Source: Chryseosolibacter indicum (lineage in GTDB: Bacteria; Bacteroidota; Bacteroidia; Cytophagales; Cyclobacteriaceae). From it: a stretch of 64,000 bases of DNA. Shown one piece after another: positions 18,687-27,429 of the stretch. The notes under the pieces are model-generated. The model saw only the letters and a program-made list of their open reading frames with translations, did no database searches and was not told where the DNA came from. Position numbers and translations under genes: made by a program. The stretch is taken from NCBI RefSeq assembly GCF_018598585.1, contig NZ_JAHESD010000010.1, positions 48,909 to 112,908 of the forward strand, written 5' to 3'. The first letter of the stretch is position 1, and each line of letters begins with the position of its first letter.

Positions 18687-19655
18687 TCAGGCAGATAGAA
18701 TTTTGTTTATGGCGTGTTGCAAAAACTGTTCTCTCTCTTCGTAATTACCTGTTACTAGTGGGTACGGTATTCTCCTTTTGTCGAGTTCAGCTTTGAAAAC
18801 ATTATACATTTCAACACGTTTTTCTCCAAGATCTCTCATGTGGTCGGCTACCCACGGCGTATCGGTATTAAAAAGAAAGTAATAATCGTAAGCAACCTCC
18901 TTTTCGAGATCGAAAAGCACGGGAGGAATAATGCGTAAGTAGTGATACGAATATATTTCTGTTGTAATCACATCGGTATCGCAAAAAAGCATCTTATTGG
19001 CAACCTTTCGCTTTTCTTTTACCCGTTCGGTTTGCGCATATCCAATACGTATAATATCATCTACAGTAAAATCATTGGAAGTAATAAGCTCACGCGCCAC
19101 TTCAGGCACGAACTCCGTATTATATAGTTGAGCCATTCGTACTGACATCGTTGATTTCCCTGTGCTCTCCGGACCATAAAAGCAAATGTTCTTTACAAAG
19201 TATGGACGAACAACATCCGGGATATAGTTCCAGTACTGAAAGGGATGGTCTCTCACTAAGGTTGCTGAAACCGCTATTTGCTTGCGATCATAATCGAAAG
19301 CAACATGAGTAGCGCCAAGATTACGTGCAAATGATTCGCCATAAGATTCTGAAGAAAAAATCTTGTGAATCTTAGGATACCTTGAACCAATAACAGATGC
19401 CCATTTCTTTGTACGTTCTTCTAAAGGCAATGACTCATCATCAAAATTATCTTCAATAAGAACGGGCTTTATGTTTATATCATTTTTAAAGATCTCTTTA
19501 ATCCAGGAAAATCGCAGTTCGGCATTAATACTATCCTTATCCGTATAGCTCATCGACACAATTACTTCATTACATTGCGCCGCAGCAAATCTTATTAAAG
19601 CGATGTGGCCCAGGTGAATGGGCATAAACTTTCCGATAATTAATCCTCTGATCAT
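18687..19655 (-). CDS. nadR: NadR-like NMN adenylyltransferase / nicotinamide riboside kinase
   Basis: A 322-residue bifunctional cytoplasmic NAD-salvage enzyme. The N-terminal nucleotidyltransferase domain has GKFMPIHLGH (HxGH at 14-17) and the late ISxTxxR-type motif as VSATLVR. The C-terminal kinase domain has a Walker A, GPESTGKST, at about 162. It should phosphorylate nicotinamide riboside to NMN and adenylate NMN to NAD. There is no N-terminal helix-turn-helix, so unlike the enterobacterial protein it is not a repressor. It overlaps pnuC by 4 bp (ATGA), so uptake and phosphorylation of the riboside are translationally coupled. Confidence 0.92.
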   Translation of the reverse strand: MIRGLIIGKFMPIHLGHIALIRFAAAQCNEVIVSMSYTDKDSINAELRFSWIKEIFKNDINIKPVLIEDNFDDESLPLEERTKKWASVIGSRYPKIHKIFSSESYGESFARNLGATHVAFDYDRKQIAVSATLVRDHPFQYWNYIPDVVRPYFVKNICFYGPESTGKSTMSVRMAQLYNTEFVPEVARELITSNDFTVDDIIRIGYAQTERVKEKRKVANKMLFCDTDVITTEIYSYHYLRIIPPVLFDLEKEVAYDYYFLFNTDTPWVADHMRDLGEKRVEMYNVFKAELDKRRIPYPLVTGNYEEREQFLQHAINKILSA

Positions 19656-20317
19656 GCCAATTTATAAGTACGATATTCCCTGATCCAATTATAGAGTCCG
19701 TATGTTGCAAGTGCCGTAAATACCAGATACTCGAAGCTATAAAACTTAACACCCTTAACGTAGTAAAGTATAGTGGCAACTACATCAACAATAATCCAGA
19801 TTACCCAAGACTCAATTTTCTTTTCTATCATAAGGAAGGTTGTGGCGATGCTCATTACAGTAATAAATGAATCGATATACGGATAAGCACTCGGCAAGGG
19901 AAAAACTTCTGCGAACCAATGATGTAGCTGACTTGCCAATGATCCTAATATAAAAGTACCCGCTATGCATACCGTGAAGACTAACAGAAACTGTTTCCAA
20001 CCCATATAGGAGACTTTCAATTGTTTCTTTTTATCCTCTTCTTCCGACGAGGGATTAAGCCATCTCCACCAACCAATGATATTTGTAATGAAGAAGAAGA
20101 CTTGCAGGAACATATCCGGATATAATTGAATTTGATAGTATAATACAAAGGCCAGGATTACATTAACTATTCCTACGGGCCAGCTGAGGATATGTGCTCT
20201 TGCAGAGAGCCACACAGCAATTAGCCCGAAGAAGACACCGAAGAATTCAATATAACTCATATCATATCCCATTGCTGTAAAAAAGATATGATTGATATCA
20301 AAGAGTTGCTTTACCAT
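19652..20317 (-). CDS. pnuC: Nicotinamide riboside/mononucleotide transporter PnuC
   Basis: 221 residues, about seven membrane helices. PnuC signatures are SWPVGIVNVILAF, the FFFITNIIGWWRW segment and WVIWIIVDVVATILYYVKG. PnuC proteins facilitate entry of nicotinamide riboside, which NadR then traps by phosphorylation. Here pnuC is directly upstream of and overlaps nadR, which supports that pairing. ATG 20317 begins MVKQLFDINHIFF; a shorter start at the internal Met (about residue 16 or 20) is also possible. Confidence 0.92.
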   Translation of the reverse strand: MVKQLFDINHIFFTAMGYDMSYIEFFGVFFGLIAVWLSARAHILSWPVGIVNVILAFVLYYQIQLYPDMFLQVFFFITNIIGWWRWLNPSSEEEDKKKQLKVSYMGWKQFLLVFTVCIAGTFILGSLASQLHHWFAEVFPLPSAYPYIDSFITVMSIATTFLMIEKKIESWVIWIIVDVVATILYYVKGVKFYSFEYLVFTALATYGLYNWIREYRTYKLA

Positions 20318-20365
20318 GAATAAAGAAAACCTGTACGTGTTTGCAGGATTAGGAGGTTATGGTGT

Positions 20366-21808
20366 TTAAAGTTTGATACATATGTTTTTTGTTTCCATAA
20401 AGAACTCTAATGCTTCCCATCCACCTTCGCGTCCCATACCCGACTGCTTCATACCACCGAATGGAGTTCGCAGGTCGCGAAACAGCCAACAATTTACCCA
20501 GACGATTCCTGATTTTAGCTTTGAAGAAACACGATGGGCGCGCTTTAAATTTTCGGTCCAAAGCGTAGCAGACAAACCATAAGCCGTGCTGTTGGCAAAA
20601 CTAATAACCTCCTCTTCCGATTTAAAAGGGGTAATTGTAACAACCGGACCAAAAATTTCTTCCTGATTGGTTCTGCATTCGCATGTGAGACCTGTTATGA
20701 TTGTAGGCTCTACAAAGAAACCATTACTACAGCGTCCATCCAGATGAAGTCTTCTTCCACCGGTAATAACGTTACCTCCCTCCTGTTGTGCGAGTGATAT
20801 ATATAAGAGAACTTTATTCATATGAGCCTCAGAAACCAAAGCTCCCACTTTTGTACTTTCGAGTAAGGGATCGCCAATTGTTAATGCGCGTGTTCGTTTA
20901 ACAAACTCATCAGTAAACTTCTGATAGATACTTTCTTCAACAAAAATTCGTGAGCCGCACAAACAAATTTCTCCCTGGTTGGAGAAAGATGAGAGAATAG
21001 AAGTTGTCACCGCCTGTTCAAAATCACAGTCAGCAAAAACAATATTTGGATTTTTACCGCCAAGCTCTAACGACAACTTTTTAAACATCGGCGCAGCAGT
21101 TGCAGCAATCTTTTTTCCTGTTACTGTTCCTCCTGTAAAAGATATTGCATGAATATCAGGATGCTCAATAATTGCCTGACCTGCCTTTGACCCTAAACCA
21201 TGTACTATATTAAGAACACCTTGAGGAAGGCCTGCCTCTATACACAACTTGGAAAATAAATAGGCAGTCATAGGTGTAAGCTCTGATGGCTTTGCTACCA
21301 CAGTGCAACCTGCGGCAAGTGCCGGAGCTATTTTCCAGGTAAAAAGATATAATGGAAGATTCCAGGGAGATATACACCCCGCTACACCTATTGGAGTTTT
21401 AGAAGTGTAATTGATCGCTTCTATACCTGTGATGTGTGCCTCGGTAGAGACATGTATTGCACCCGTAGCATAAAAGCGCATGTTTGCAGACGCACGCGGA
21501 ATATCAACAGCTTTTGCGAGGGTAACAGGCTTTCCGTTGTCAATACTTTCTGCAAGTGCTAACCTATCAATATCTCTATCTATGAGATCAGCAATTCGCA
21601 GTAAGATCGCAGATCTTTTTTCAACAGGCATGGAGGACCAATCAGCAAAGGCGCGCAACGCACTGGAAGTTGCCTCGGCAATATCATCAGCATTTGAATC
21701 GGGTATGAGACTATACACCTCACCCGTAGCAGGATTGATATTTTGAAGATATTCTCCTGATATGGATTGTACCAATTCACCATTAATGTAGTTTTGAATC
21801 TTTTCCAT
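20366..21808 (-). CDS. Aldehyde dehydrogenase, 2-aminomuconate-semialdehyde dehydrogenase type
   Basis: A 480-residue NAD-dependent aldehyde dehydrogenase. The SPWNLPLYLFTWKIAPAL segment holds the catalytic Asn, LELGGKNP the general-base Glu, NQGEICLCGSR the nucleophile (Cys about 282), and WLFRDLRTPFGGMKQSG closes the signature. The Asn-containing SPWNLPLY, the CLC motif and NCWLxRDLRTPFGG are what I associate with 2-aminomuconic and 2-hydroxymuconic semialdehyde dehydrogenases. Nearby 3-hydroxyanthranilate dioxygenase, kynureninase and KMO genes make the kynurenine pathway its likely home, where it would oxidise 2-aminomuconate semialdehyde. The meta-cleavage alternative is not excluded. 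Confidence 0.85.
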   Translation of the reverse strand: MEKIQNYINGELVQSISGEYLQNINPATGEVYSLIPDSNADDIAEATSSALRAFADWSSMPVEKRSAILLRIADLIDRDIDRLALAESIDNGKPVTLAKAVDIPRASANMRFYATGAIHVSTEAHITGIEAINYTSKTPIGVAGCISPWNLPLYLFTWKIAPALAAGCTVVAKPSELTPMTAYLFSKLCIEAGLPQGVLNIVHGLGSKAGQAIIEHPDIHAISFTGGTVTGKKIAATAAPMFKKLSLELGGKNPNIVFADCDFEQAVTTSILSSFSNQGEICLCGSRIFVEESIYQKFTDEFVKRTRALTIGDPLLESTKVGALVSEAHMNKVLLYISLAQQEGGNVITGGRRLHLDGRCSNGFFVEPTIITGLTCECRTNQEEIFGPVVTITPFKSEEEVISFANSTAYGLSATLWTENLKRAHRVSSKLKSGIVWVNCWLFRDLRTPFGGMKQSGMGREGGWEALEFFMETKNICIKL

Positions 21809-21826
21809 GCGCAGTTAAGTAAGGTT

Positions 21827-23890
21827 TTACTTCCTTGTAATTTTAAACTCTACCCTTCTGTTCAGTTGTCGGTTTTCTTCCGTATCGCTGGGTGCCACCG
21901 GCCTTGAACCTCCATATCCCTGACCGGTAATTCTTTTATCATCAATTCCTTTTTTCACAAGGTACCTCTCTACCGCATCAACTCTTTGTTTTGATAATAA
22001 CAAGTTAGCTCCTGTATCACCAACGCTATCAGTATGTCCTTCCAACTGAATCTCCATTGTTTTATTTTCTTTCAGAATCTCTACCAACCTATCCAACTCA
22101 AGAAATGATTCGGGTAACAGATCGGGCTTACTCTTTTCAAAGAAAACATTTTTGAGTTGTATAGATTCGCCAACCTCAATCGGAACAAGCAACAGGTCTT
22201 TCTTCAATTCACTATACTCTTCGAGATGAACCAACTCAAGATTTTCGTTTACAGATAAGTATCCTGCCGCAGCAGCAAGGTATCCATAACTTTTTCCTGA
22301 AGGCAATGCGATACTATACTCGCCGGTTTTTGGATCTGATCGCGCTTCCCCAATCTCCTTTAAAGTCTTAAGATCATCAAAGGTGATCCGTGCACTTAAA
22401 GGTAGTTGCGTTCTGGCATTTAATACCCTTCCAGTTACTAATACAACAGGATCAGGTTTTATGTCCTGCGGAATTTTAAATCGTACAATATCTGCTAAGC
22501 CATAACCCTTAACATTCGTTACCATATATCCATACTCACCAGAAGCGGGTAACGTATAATATGCATCAAACCCTACGGTATTAATTCCTAATCCCAGGTT
22601 AACTGGCTCTGACCATTGATTCCATTTATCAGAAATACGTTTTGTCATAAATATATCTGCATCTCCATAACCCGGTCTTCCGTTACTTGCAAAATATAGC
22701 GTTCGTCCATCAGCTGAAAGGAAAGGTGAATATTCGTCACCAGAGCTGTTAATAATTTTTCCTGTGTGAATAGGAGACGTCCATTTACCATTTTCCTTTT
22801 TCAGACAAACGTAGATGTCACGTTCATCTTTATCTTGTCGGTAGTAAGCATTTGATTTAAGTTTAGCTACAAAAACAATTGCTTTTCCATCAGCAGATAA
22901 CGATCCTTCCAAAAACTGAGACTCATTTTTAAAATTGATGCCAAGATCTTCAGGAGCCGACCATCCATTATCAGTTCGATGCTTCAATGCGAAGCCATAA
23001 CTTGTGTGAAATAACAGTGTGTTATTATCAATACTTACAGAAAGTAAATTATTAGTGCTTGGAGAATTTAGTGGTGGTCCTAAGTTTACGCTTTTAGTCC
23101 ATCCATTTGCTGTAGCCTCGCTCATCCATATATCTTCTTTGTCGTTGACACCACCTACATTTTGAGGGCTATGTTTCCGACCAAAGTAAAGCACTTTACC
23201 ATCAGCAGAGATTTTAGGACTTACCTCATCATAAATTGTGTTAATAGCATGCCCCATGTTCTCCTTTTCCAAGGCAGCAAGGGACTCGACAGGCTTGTTA
23301 ATTTTAATATCATGAGTAAAGATGAAATCATCAATAAGCAATTTCATCTTTGTATAGCAAACAAATCCTATGTGCTTGCCAAACCAGGGAAACACGGGTG
23401 TTGTTGTTAATAGTTTTCCATTAAGATAGAAATACAACGTACCCTTCTTCTGTTCCAACTTCAGGACATTATCCTCACCTTTTGGCTTTACGAGTTTTGT
23501 CTGCTGCCAAACATCTTTCAACTTTGTGAGCGGATCGGTTGTCCATATCCTGTAATTGCCATTACTGGTAAAAGTAAAACTATTTGTTGACTGTTTTCCG
23601 TCGTATCCCCAAACGAAGCCAATACCATTGTCTTCAAGCCCATCAAGTTGCGTAAAGGTAGCCTGTATAGAAAAATCTTTTTGGGTTTCTATATAAGGCG
23701 TGAAGTAAGTCATCCATCCACCTTCAGGTGCTTCTAGGTAATATTTACCGTTGCGGATCAATAACTTATGATGCTCAGAATCCTTTTCGTACCAACCGTA
23801 GACGTTCTTATCAAAAGTTTCGTGAATAATAACCGGCTGCGCGTGGGTGTAATAGCATGCCAGAACAAGAAATAAAAAGACGTTTTTCAT
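21827..23890 (-). CDS. OmpA family protein with PD40 repeats
   Basis: 687 residues. The order is: signal peptide (about 1-17), a beta-sandwich N-domain (about 20-200, laminin-G or DUF1080-like), WD40-like PD40 segments (YDEVSPKISADGKVLYFGRK and DEYSPFLSADGRTLYFASNG), a carboxypeptidase-regulatory-like domain (about 505-570), and a C-terminal OmpA domain with FEKSKPDLLPES, LEGHTDSVG and NRRVEF. It should be periplasmic or outer-membrane linked and bind peptidoglycan. Such proteins are numerous in Bacteroidota; some belong to type IX or gliding machinery (PorE-like), but that role is not shown here. It lies 18 bp from the ALDH gene and 15 bp from the SDR gene on the same strand. Confidence 0.85.
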   Translation of the reverse strand: MKNVFLFLVLACYYTHAQPVIIHETFDKNVYGWYEKDSEHHKLLIRNGKYYLEAPEGGWMTYFTPYIETQKDFSIQATFTQLDGLEDNGIGFVWGYDGKQSTNSFTFTSNGNYRIWTTDPLTKLKDVWQQTKLVKPKGEDNVLKLEQKKGTLYFYLNGKLLTTTPVFPWFGKHIGFVCYTKMKLLIDDFIFTHDIKINKPVESLAALEKENMGHAINTIYDEVSPKISADGKVLYFGRKHSPQNVGGVNDKEDIWMSEATANGWTKSVNLGPPLNSPSTNNLLSVSIDNNTLLFHTSYGFALKHRTDNGWSAPEDLGINFKNESQFLEGSLSADGKAIVFVAKLKSNAYYRQDKDERDIYVCLKKENGKWTSPIHTGKIINSSGDEYSPFLSADGRTLYFASNGRPGYGDADIFMTKRISDKWNQWSEPVNLGLGINTVGFDAYYTLPASGEYGYMVTNVKGYGLADIVRFKIPQDIKPDPVVLVTGRVLNARTQLPLSARITFDDLKTLKEIGEARSDPKTGEYSIALPSGKSYGYLAAAAGYLSVNENLELVHLEEYSELKKDLLLVPIEVGESIQLKNVFFEKSKPDLLPESFLELDRLVEILKENKTMEIQLEGHTDSVGDTGANLLLSKQRVDAVERYLVKKGIDDKRITGQGYGGSRPVAPSDTEENRQLNRRVEFKITRK

Positions 23891-23905
23891 TTTACAACCT
23901 GCAAT

Positions 23906-24691
23906 CTACAAACTTCCTGTTCTACCTCCGTCAACAGGTAAGTTTATACCGTTAATATACGCGGCCGCGGGAGTAGCCAGAAAAGCAACAGCAGCAGCAA
24001 TTTCCTGAGCGGTAGCGATTCGTCCGGAAGGGATTTCAGCCACCATCTCTTGCTGAACTTCTTCAATAGTTTTTCCTGATTTTTGAGCACGGTCGCGGAT
24101 TATCGATTCAAGTCGGGCCGTCATTGCGGCGCCAGGCAATACATTATTTACAGTAATATTATAAGCACCTAATTCTGATGACAAGGTTTTAGACCAGTTT
24201 GCAACTGCGCCCCGAATGGTATTGGATACGCCGAGGCCTTTAATTGGTATCTTTACAGAGGTTGAAATCACGTTTATTATTCTTCCAAACATTTCTTTTT
24301 TCATACCAGCTGTAAAAGCTTGTACCAATATGTGATTACACAGAAGATGTGCTGCAAAAGCTTTGGTAAACTCGTCCAAAGAAGCGTTTAAAGCCGGCCC
24401 ACCAGGAGGGCCACCTGTATTATTTACAAGAATATGAACTGTGTTTGATGCCGCATAAGCAGAAACTTTCTCCTGTAATTGCTGCGGATAATTGAAGTCT
24501 GCAACCAGATAATCATGCTTCTGGCCTTTATTGGCAGGTAACCCAAGTATGGTATTTTTTAGCTTTGCTTCGTCACGGGCAATGAGGGTAATTGTAGCGC
24601 CCAGAGAAGCAAGTTCTATGGCAGATGCCTTTCCTATGCCTTGTGTACTCCCACAAACAACAGCATGCCTTCCGTTTAGGTCGAGATTCAT
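23906..24691 (-). CDS. SDR family protein with altered catalytic motif
   Basis: 261 residues from ATG 24691, chosen because the Rossmann motif then starts at the usual point (MNLDLNGRHAVVCGSTQGIGKA). The nucleotide-binding GSTQGIG and the NNTGGPPGG (NNxG) motif are present. The usual YxxxK is replaced by SNTIR, so the catalytic Tyr and Lys are both missing. A subgroup of SDR proteins with SN(T/S)(I/L)R here is known to me from many genomes, generally with unknown activity. It is divergent from haaO and close to the semialdehyde dehydrogenase, which hints at a kynurenine-pathway role. The C-terminal LPVDGGRTGSL is normal. Confidence 0.82.
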   Translation of the reverse strand: MNLDLNGRHAVVCGSTQGIGKASAIELASLGATITLIARDEAKLKNTILGLPANKGQKHDYLVADFNYPQQLQEKVSAYAASNTVHILVNNTGGPPGGPALNASLDEFTKAFAAHLLCNHILVQAFTAGMKKEMFGRIINVISTSVKIPIKGLGVSNTIRGAVANWSKTLSSELGAYNITVNNVLPGAAMTARLESIIRDRAQKSGKTIEEVQQEMVAEIPSGRIATAQEIAAAVAFLATPAAAYINGINLPVDGGRTGSL

Positions 24692-24763
24692 AAAAGATGG
24701 TGTGAATTTTTTAATACCACAATAGCAAATTAAGCACAAAGCGAGAATAAAGCTTAATTTTTA

Positions 24764-24793
24764 TTGGTAATGGAAAACCCATTATTAACTTTA
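24764..24793 (+). promoter_or_regulatory. Candidate Bacteroidota promoter of haaO-ogt
   Basis: TTG (24764-24766), a 19-bp spacer and TAACTTTA (24786-24793) fit the TTG-N(17-23)-TAnnTTTG pattern with one mismatch. Transcription would start about 14 bp before the haaO ATG. It lies in the 121-bp divergent region shared with the SDR gene. Confidence 0.45.
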
Positions 24794-24812
24794 ACGCGTA
24801 GAGCAACAGTTT

Positions 24813-25340
24813 ATGGCAATTCGCAGACCATTCAATCTTAAAAACTGGATAGAAGAAAACAGAGATCTTCTAAAACCACCTGTAGGAAACAAAAATCTTT
24901 ATGCAGAGGCTGGCGATTACATTGTAATGATTGTAGCCGGACCAAATGCACGCAAAGACTACCACTACAACGAAACAGAAGAGCTGTATTATCAATTGGA
25001 AGGCGATATCAATGTAAAAATACAAGAAGACGGAAAAGCCGTAGATGTTCCTATTCGCGAAGGTGATATGTTTCTATTGCCAGGTAAAGTTCCTCACATG
25101 CCGATGAGGCCTGCCAATACAATCGGACTGGTAATTGAATGCAAACGCAATACTTCTGAAGAAGATGGACTGATGTGGTTTTGCGAGAACTGCAATAACA
25201 AGTTGCACGAATATAAATTCCACCTCACCAACATTGAAAAAGATTTTCTGCCAAGGTTTAAAGAGTTCTATGGATCGAAAGATTTAAGGACCTGTAAAAA
25301 ATGCGGGACTGTGATGGAGGCGGATCCTAGATTTGTGTAA
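24813..25340 (+). CDS. nbaC: 3-hydroxyanthranilate 3,4-dioxygenase
   Basis: A 175-residue cupin enzyme that opens 3-hydroxyanthranilate to 2-amino-3-carboxymuconate semialdehyde. The iron ligands His51, Glu57 and His95 are in place, as are the substrate-binding Arg47 and Arg99 and a Glu at 109. The C-terminal rubredoxin-like site of the bacterial enzyme is complete: Cys124-x2-Cys127 and Cys161-x2-Cys164. It precedes ogt with a 1-nt stop/start overlap. The product can go to quinolinate (NAD) or, through a decarboxylase not seen here, to aminomuconate. Confidence 0.96.
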   Translation: MAIRRPFNLKNWIEENRDLLKPPVGNKNLYAEAGDYIVMIVAGPNARKDYHYNETEELYYQLEGDINVKIQEDGKAVDVPIREGDMFLLPGKVPHMPMRPANTIGLVIECKRNTSEEDGLMWFCENCNNKLHEYKFHLTNIEKDFLPRFKEFYGSKDLRTCKKCGTVMEADPRFV

Positions 25341-25816
25341 TGATTGGCAATGCTTACTACGCATCTCCCGTTGGCGATCTATGGATTCAATCGGAGGACA
25401 ATAAAATCACAACCGTTAACTTCCTTAAAAAGGAAAAGCAGGAAGAGTTAATAACACCTGTAATTGAACAATGCATGCGCGAGCTTGAGGAGTATTTCTA
25501 TAGCGGAAGAAAATTTTTTACTGTTGAGCTTAAGCTTCAAGGTAGTCCTTTTCAATTAAGTGTATGGAATGAACTACTGACCATACCTTATGGTAAAACC
25601 ATCTCCTACCTTGAATTGGCACTTCGTATCGGCGACATCAACAGCATACGCGCTGTAGGTCTTGCTAATGGACAAAATACAATAGCCATCATCGTTCCCT
25701 GCCATCGTGTTATTGGAAAAAAGGGAGACTTAATCGGATATGGAGGAGGTCTTGACAAAAAAGAATGGCTACTCCTGCATGAAGGCGCCTTTACCGAACA
25801 ACTAAAGCTGTTTTAA
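25340..25816 (+). CDS. ogt: Methylated-DNA-[protein]-cysteine S-methyltransferase
   Basis: A 158-residue suicide repair protein that takes the alkyl group from O6-alkylguanine. The active-site IVPCHRVIG is intact (Cys121). The RAVGLANGQN helix-turn-helix arginine-finger segment and the C-terminal KEWLLLHEG are present. There is no N-terminal Ada domain. Its ATG overlaps the haaO stop by one base (TAATG), so translation is probably coupled to a catabolic gene, an unexpected arrangement. No terminator is evident before the repeat at 25933. Confidence 0.95.
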   Translation: MIGNAYYASPVGDLWIQSEDNKITTVNFLKKEKQEELITPVIEQCMRELEEYFYSGRKFFTVELKLQGSPFQLSVWNELLTIPYGKTISYLELALRIGDINSIRAVGLANGQNTIAIIVPCHRVIGKKGDLIGYGGGLDKKEWLLLHEGAFTEQLKLF

Positions 25817-25932
25817 TAAAGCACACAAAGCTACTGTCTTCGTTCGTGTATTAACATTAAACCATAGGTTCATACCATAATCTGATAAATAAAGGAGATC
25901 AAGCCGAAAATAAAGGACTGACTCTTGGAGGA

Positions 25933-25994
25933 GTCTCAGGGAAGTCTCAGGCTTGTCTCAGGGAAGTCTCAGGCTTGTCTCAGGGAAGTCTCAG
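25933..25994. repeat. Tandem repeat, 22-bp unit built of two 11-bp halves
   Basis: The unit GTCTCAGGGAAGTCTCAGGC+TT is repeated 2.8 times. Each unit is two 11-bp halves (GTCTCAGGGAA and GTCTCAGGCTT), giving six GTCTCAG motifs spaced 11 bp apart. It fills the middle of the 321-bp gap between ogt and kynU. There are no unique spacers, so it is not a CRISPR array. The rest of the gap holds no gene I can see. Confidence 0.9.
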
Positions 25995-26137
25995 AGAATA
26001 CAGGATTAACTCTTCAAAAAAATGCGATAATCCCTTAAATATTCCTTAGGCAGGAATAGATTGCAGCCCGTATCCCTGCCTTTAAATGCAGGTTGCATTT
26101 AAAGCTCTTATTTTACGCGTTATAACCGTCTTACACC

Positions 26138-27412
26138 ATGGAATTCAACCATTCATTACAGTTTGCCCGAAAACTCGATAGAAACGACTCCCTTAAATCG
26201 TTCCGCAACCAATTTCATATCCCCAAGGTGAAGGGGAAAACGGCTATTTACTTTACAGGAAATTCGCTAGGGCTACAACCTAAAGCAACAAAGAAATACA
26301 TAGACGAAGAGCTACAAGATTGGGCCAATTTAGGCGTTGAGGGACACGTGCATTCCAGAAGACCGTGGGTATCGTACCAAAAATTTTCGAAAACAATTCT
26401 GGCTAACATTGTAGGAGCACGACCGGCAGAAGTGGTTGCCATGAATCAGCTCACAGTAAACCTGCACCTGCTTCTTGTTTCTTTTTACAGGCCTACAAAA
26501 GAGCGATATAAAATTATAACGGAACATGGTGCTTTCTCTTCTGATCAGTATGCATTTGAATCCCAGATCCGGTTTCACAATTTAAATCCTGACGATACAC
26601 TTATTGAACTTAAGCCCAGAGAAGGAGAATTTACATTAAGAACTGAAGACATCCTTCAAGCAATTAGAGATCACCGTGATGAAATAGCACTTGTAATCTT
26701 TGGAGGAGTTCAATACTATACCGGGCAGCTTTTCGATATTAAAAAGATAACAGCTGCAGGCCACGAAGCAGGAGCAATTGTAGGGTTTGACCTGGCGCAT
26801 GCCGTAGGAAATGTGCCTCTTAATCTTCATCGTGATGATGTCGACTTTGCCGTGTGGTGCAGTTATAAATACCTTAATTCAGGGCCCGGTGCAATAGCCG
26901 GTTGTTATGTTCATGAAAGATTTTCACAAGCTGATCTACCTCGTTTTGCCGGATGGTGGGGCCATAATGAAAAAGAACGTTTCCTGATGCGCAAGGGATT
27001 TAAACCCATGAAAGGGGTTGATGGATGGCAGCTTTCCAACCACCCTATACTTTTAAGCGCAGCGCATCTCGCATCTCTCGAAATATTCAAGCAGGCCGGG
27101 ATGAAGAACCTGGTAGAGAAGAGTGTACAACTTACAGGGTACCTGGAGTTCATCCTCAACCAAATAGACCCATCACATAAATACTTTAATATTCTAACAC
27201 CCTCAAATCCTAAAGAGCGCGGATGCCAGCTTTCTATTTTTATGAAGAAAAACGGAAAGAAGGTTTTCTCTGACCTTACCAGAGCCGGCGTAATTGCTGA
27301 CTGGCGCGAACCGAATGTAATTCGTGTCGCACCCGTACCACTTTATAATACATTTGAAGAGGTCTACCTTTTCGGTGAGATATTCAGGAAGGCTTTAGGT
27401 GTAAAACTTTAA
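26138..27412 (+). CDS. kynU: Kynureninase
   Basis: A 424-residue PLP enzyme that splits kynurenine or 3-hydroxykynurenine to (3-hydroxy)anthranilate and alanine. FTGNSLGLQPK, the VGFDLAHAVGN Asp-containing block and WCSYKYLNSGPG (PLP lysine Lys244) are diagnostic. The full length matches the family. kmo follows after 17 bp, so the two probably form one transcript. Upstream is the 11-bp-phased repeat. With 3-hydroxykynurenine supplied by KMO it would feed the haaO product. Confidence 0.96.
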   Translation: MEFNHSLQFARKLDRNDSLKSFRNQFHIPKVKGKTAIYFTGNSLGLQPKATKKYIDEELQDWANLGVEGHVHSRRPWVSYQKFSKTILANIVGARPAEVVAMNQLTVNLHLLLVSFYRPTKERYKIITEHGAFSSDQYAFESQIRFHNLNPDDTLIELKPREGEFTLRTEDILQAIRDHRDEIALVIFGGVQYYTGQLFDIKKITAAGHEAGAIVGFDLAHAVGNVPLNLHRDDVDFAVWCSYKYLNSGPGAIAGCYVHERFSQADLPRFAGWWGHNEKERFLMRKGFKPMKGVDGWQLSNHPILLSAAHLASLEIFKQAGMKNLVEKSVQLTGYLEFILNQIDPSHKYFNILTPSNPKERGCQLSIFMKKNGKKVFSDLTRAGVIADWREPNVIRVAPVPLYNTFEEVYLFGEIFRKALGVKL

Positions 27413-27429
27413 AACTATAAGCATCCTAC

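Noticed and set aside
25933..25994. CRISPR-like repeat
   Set aside because: Units are directly adjacent with no unique spacers, and no cas genes are nearby.
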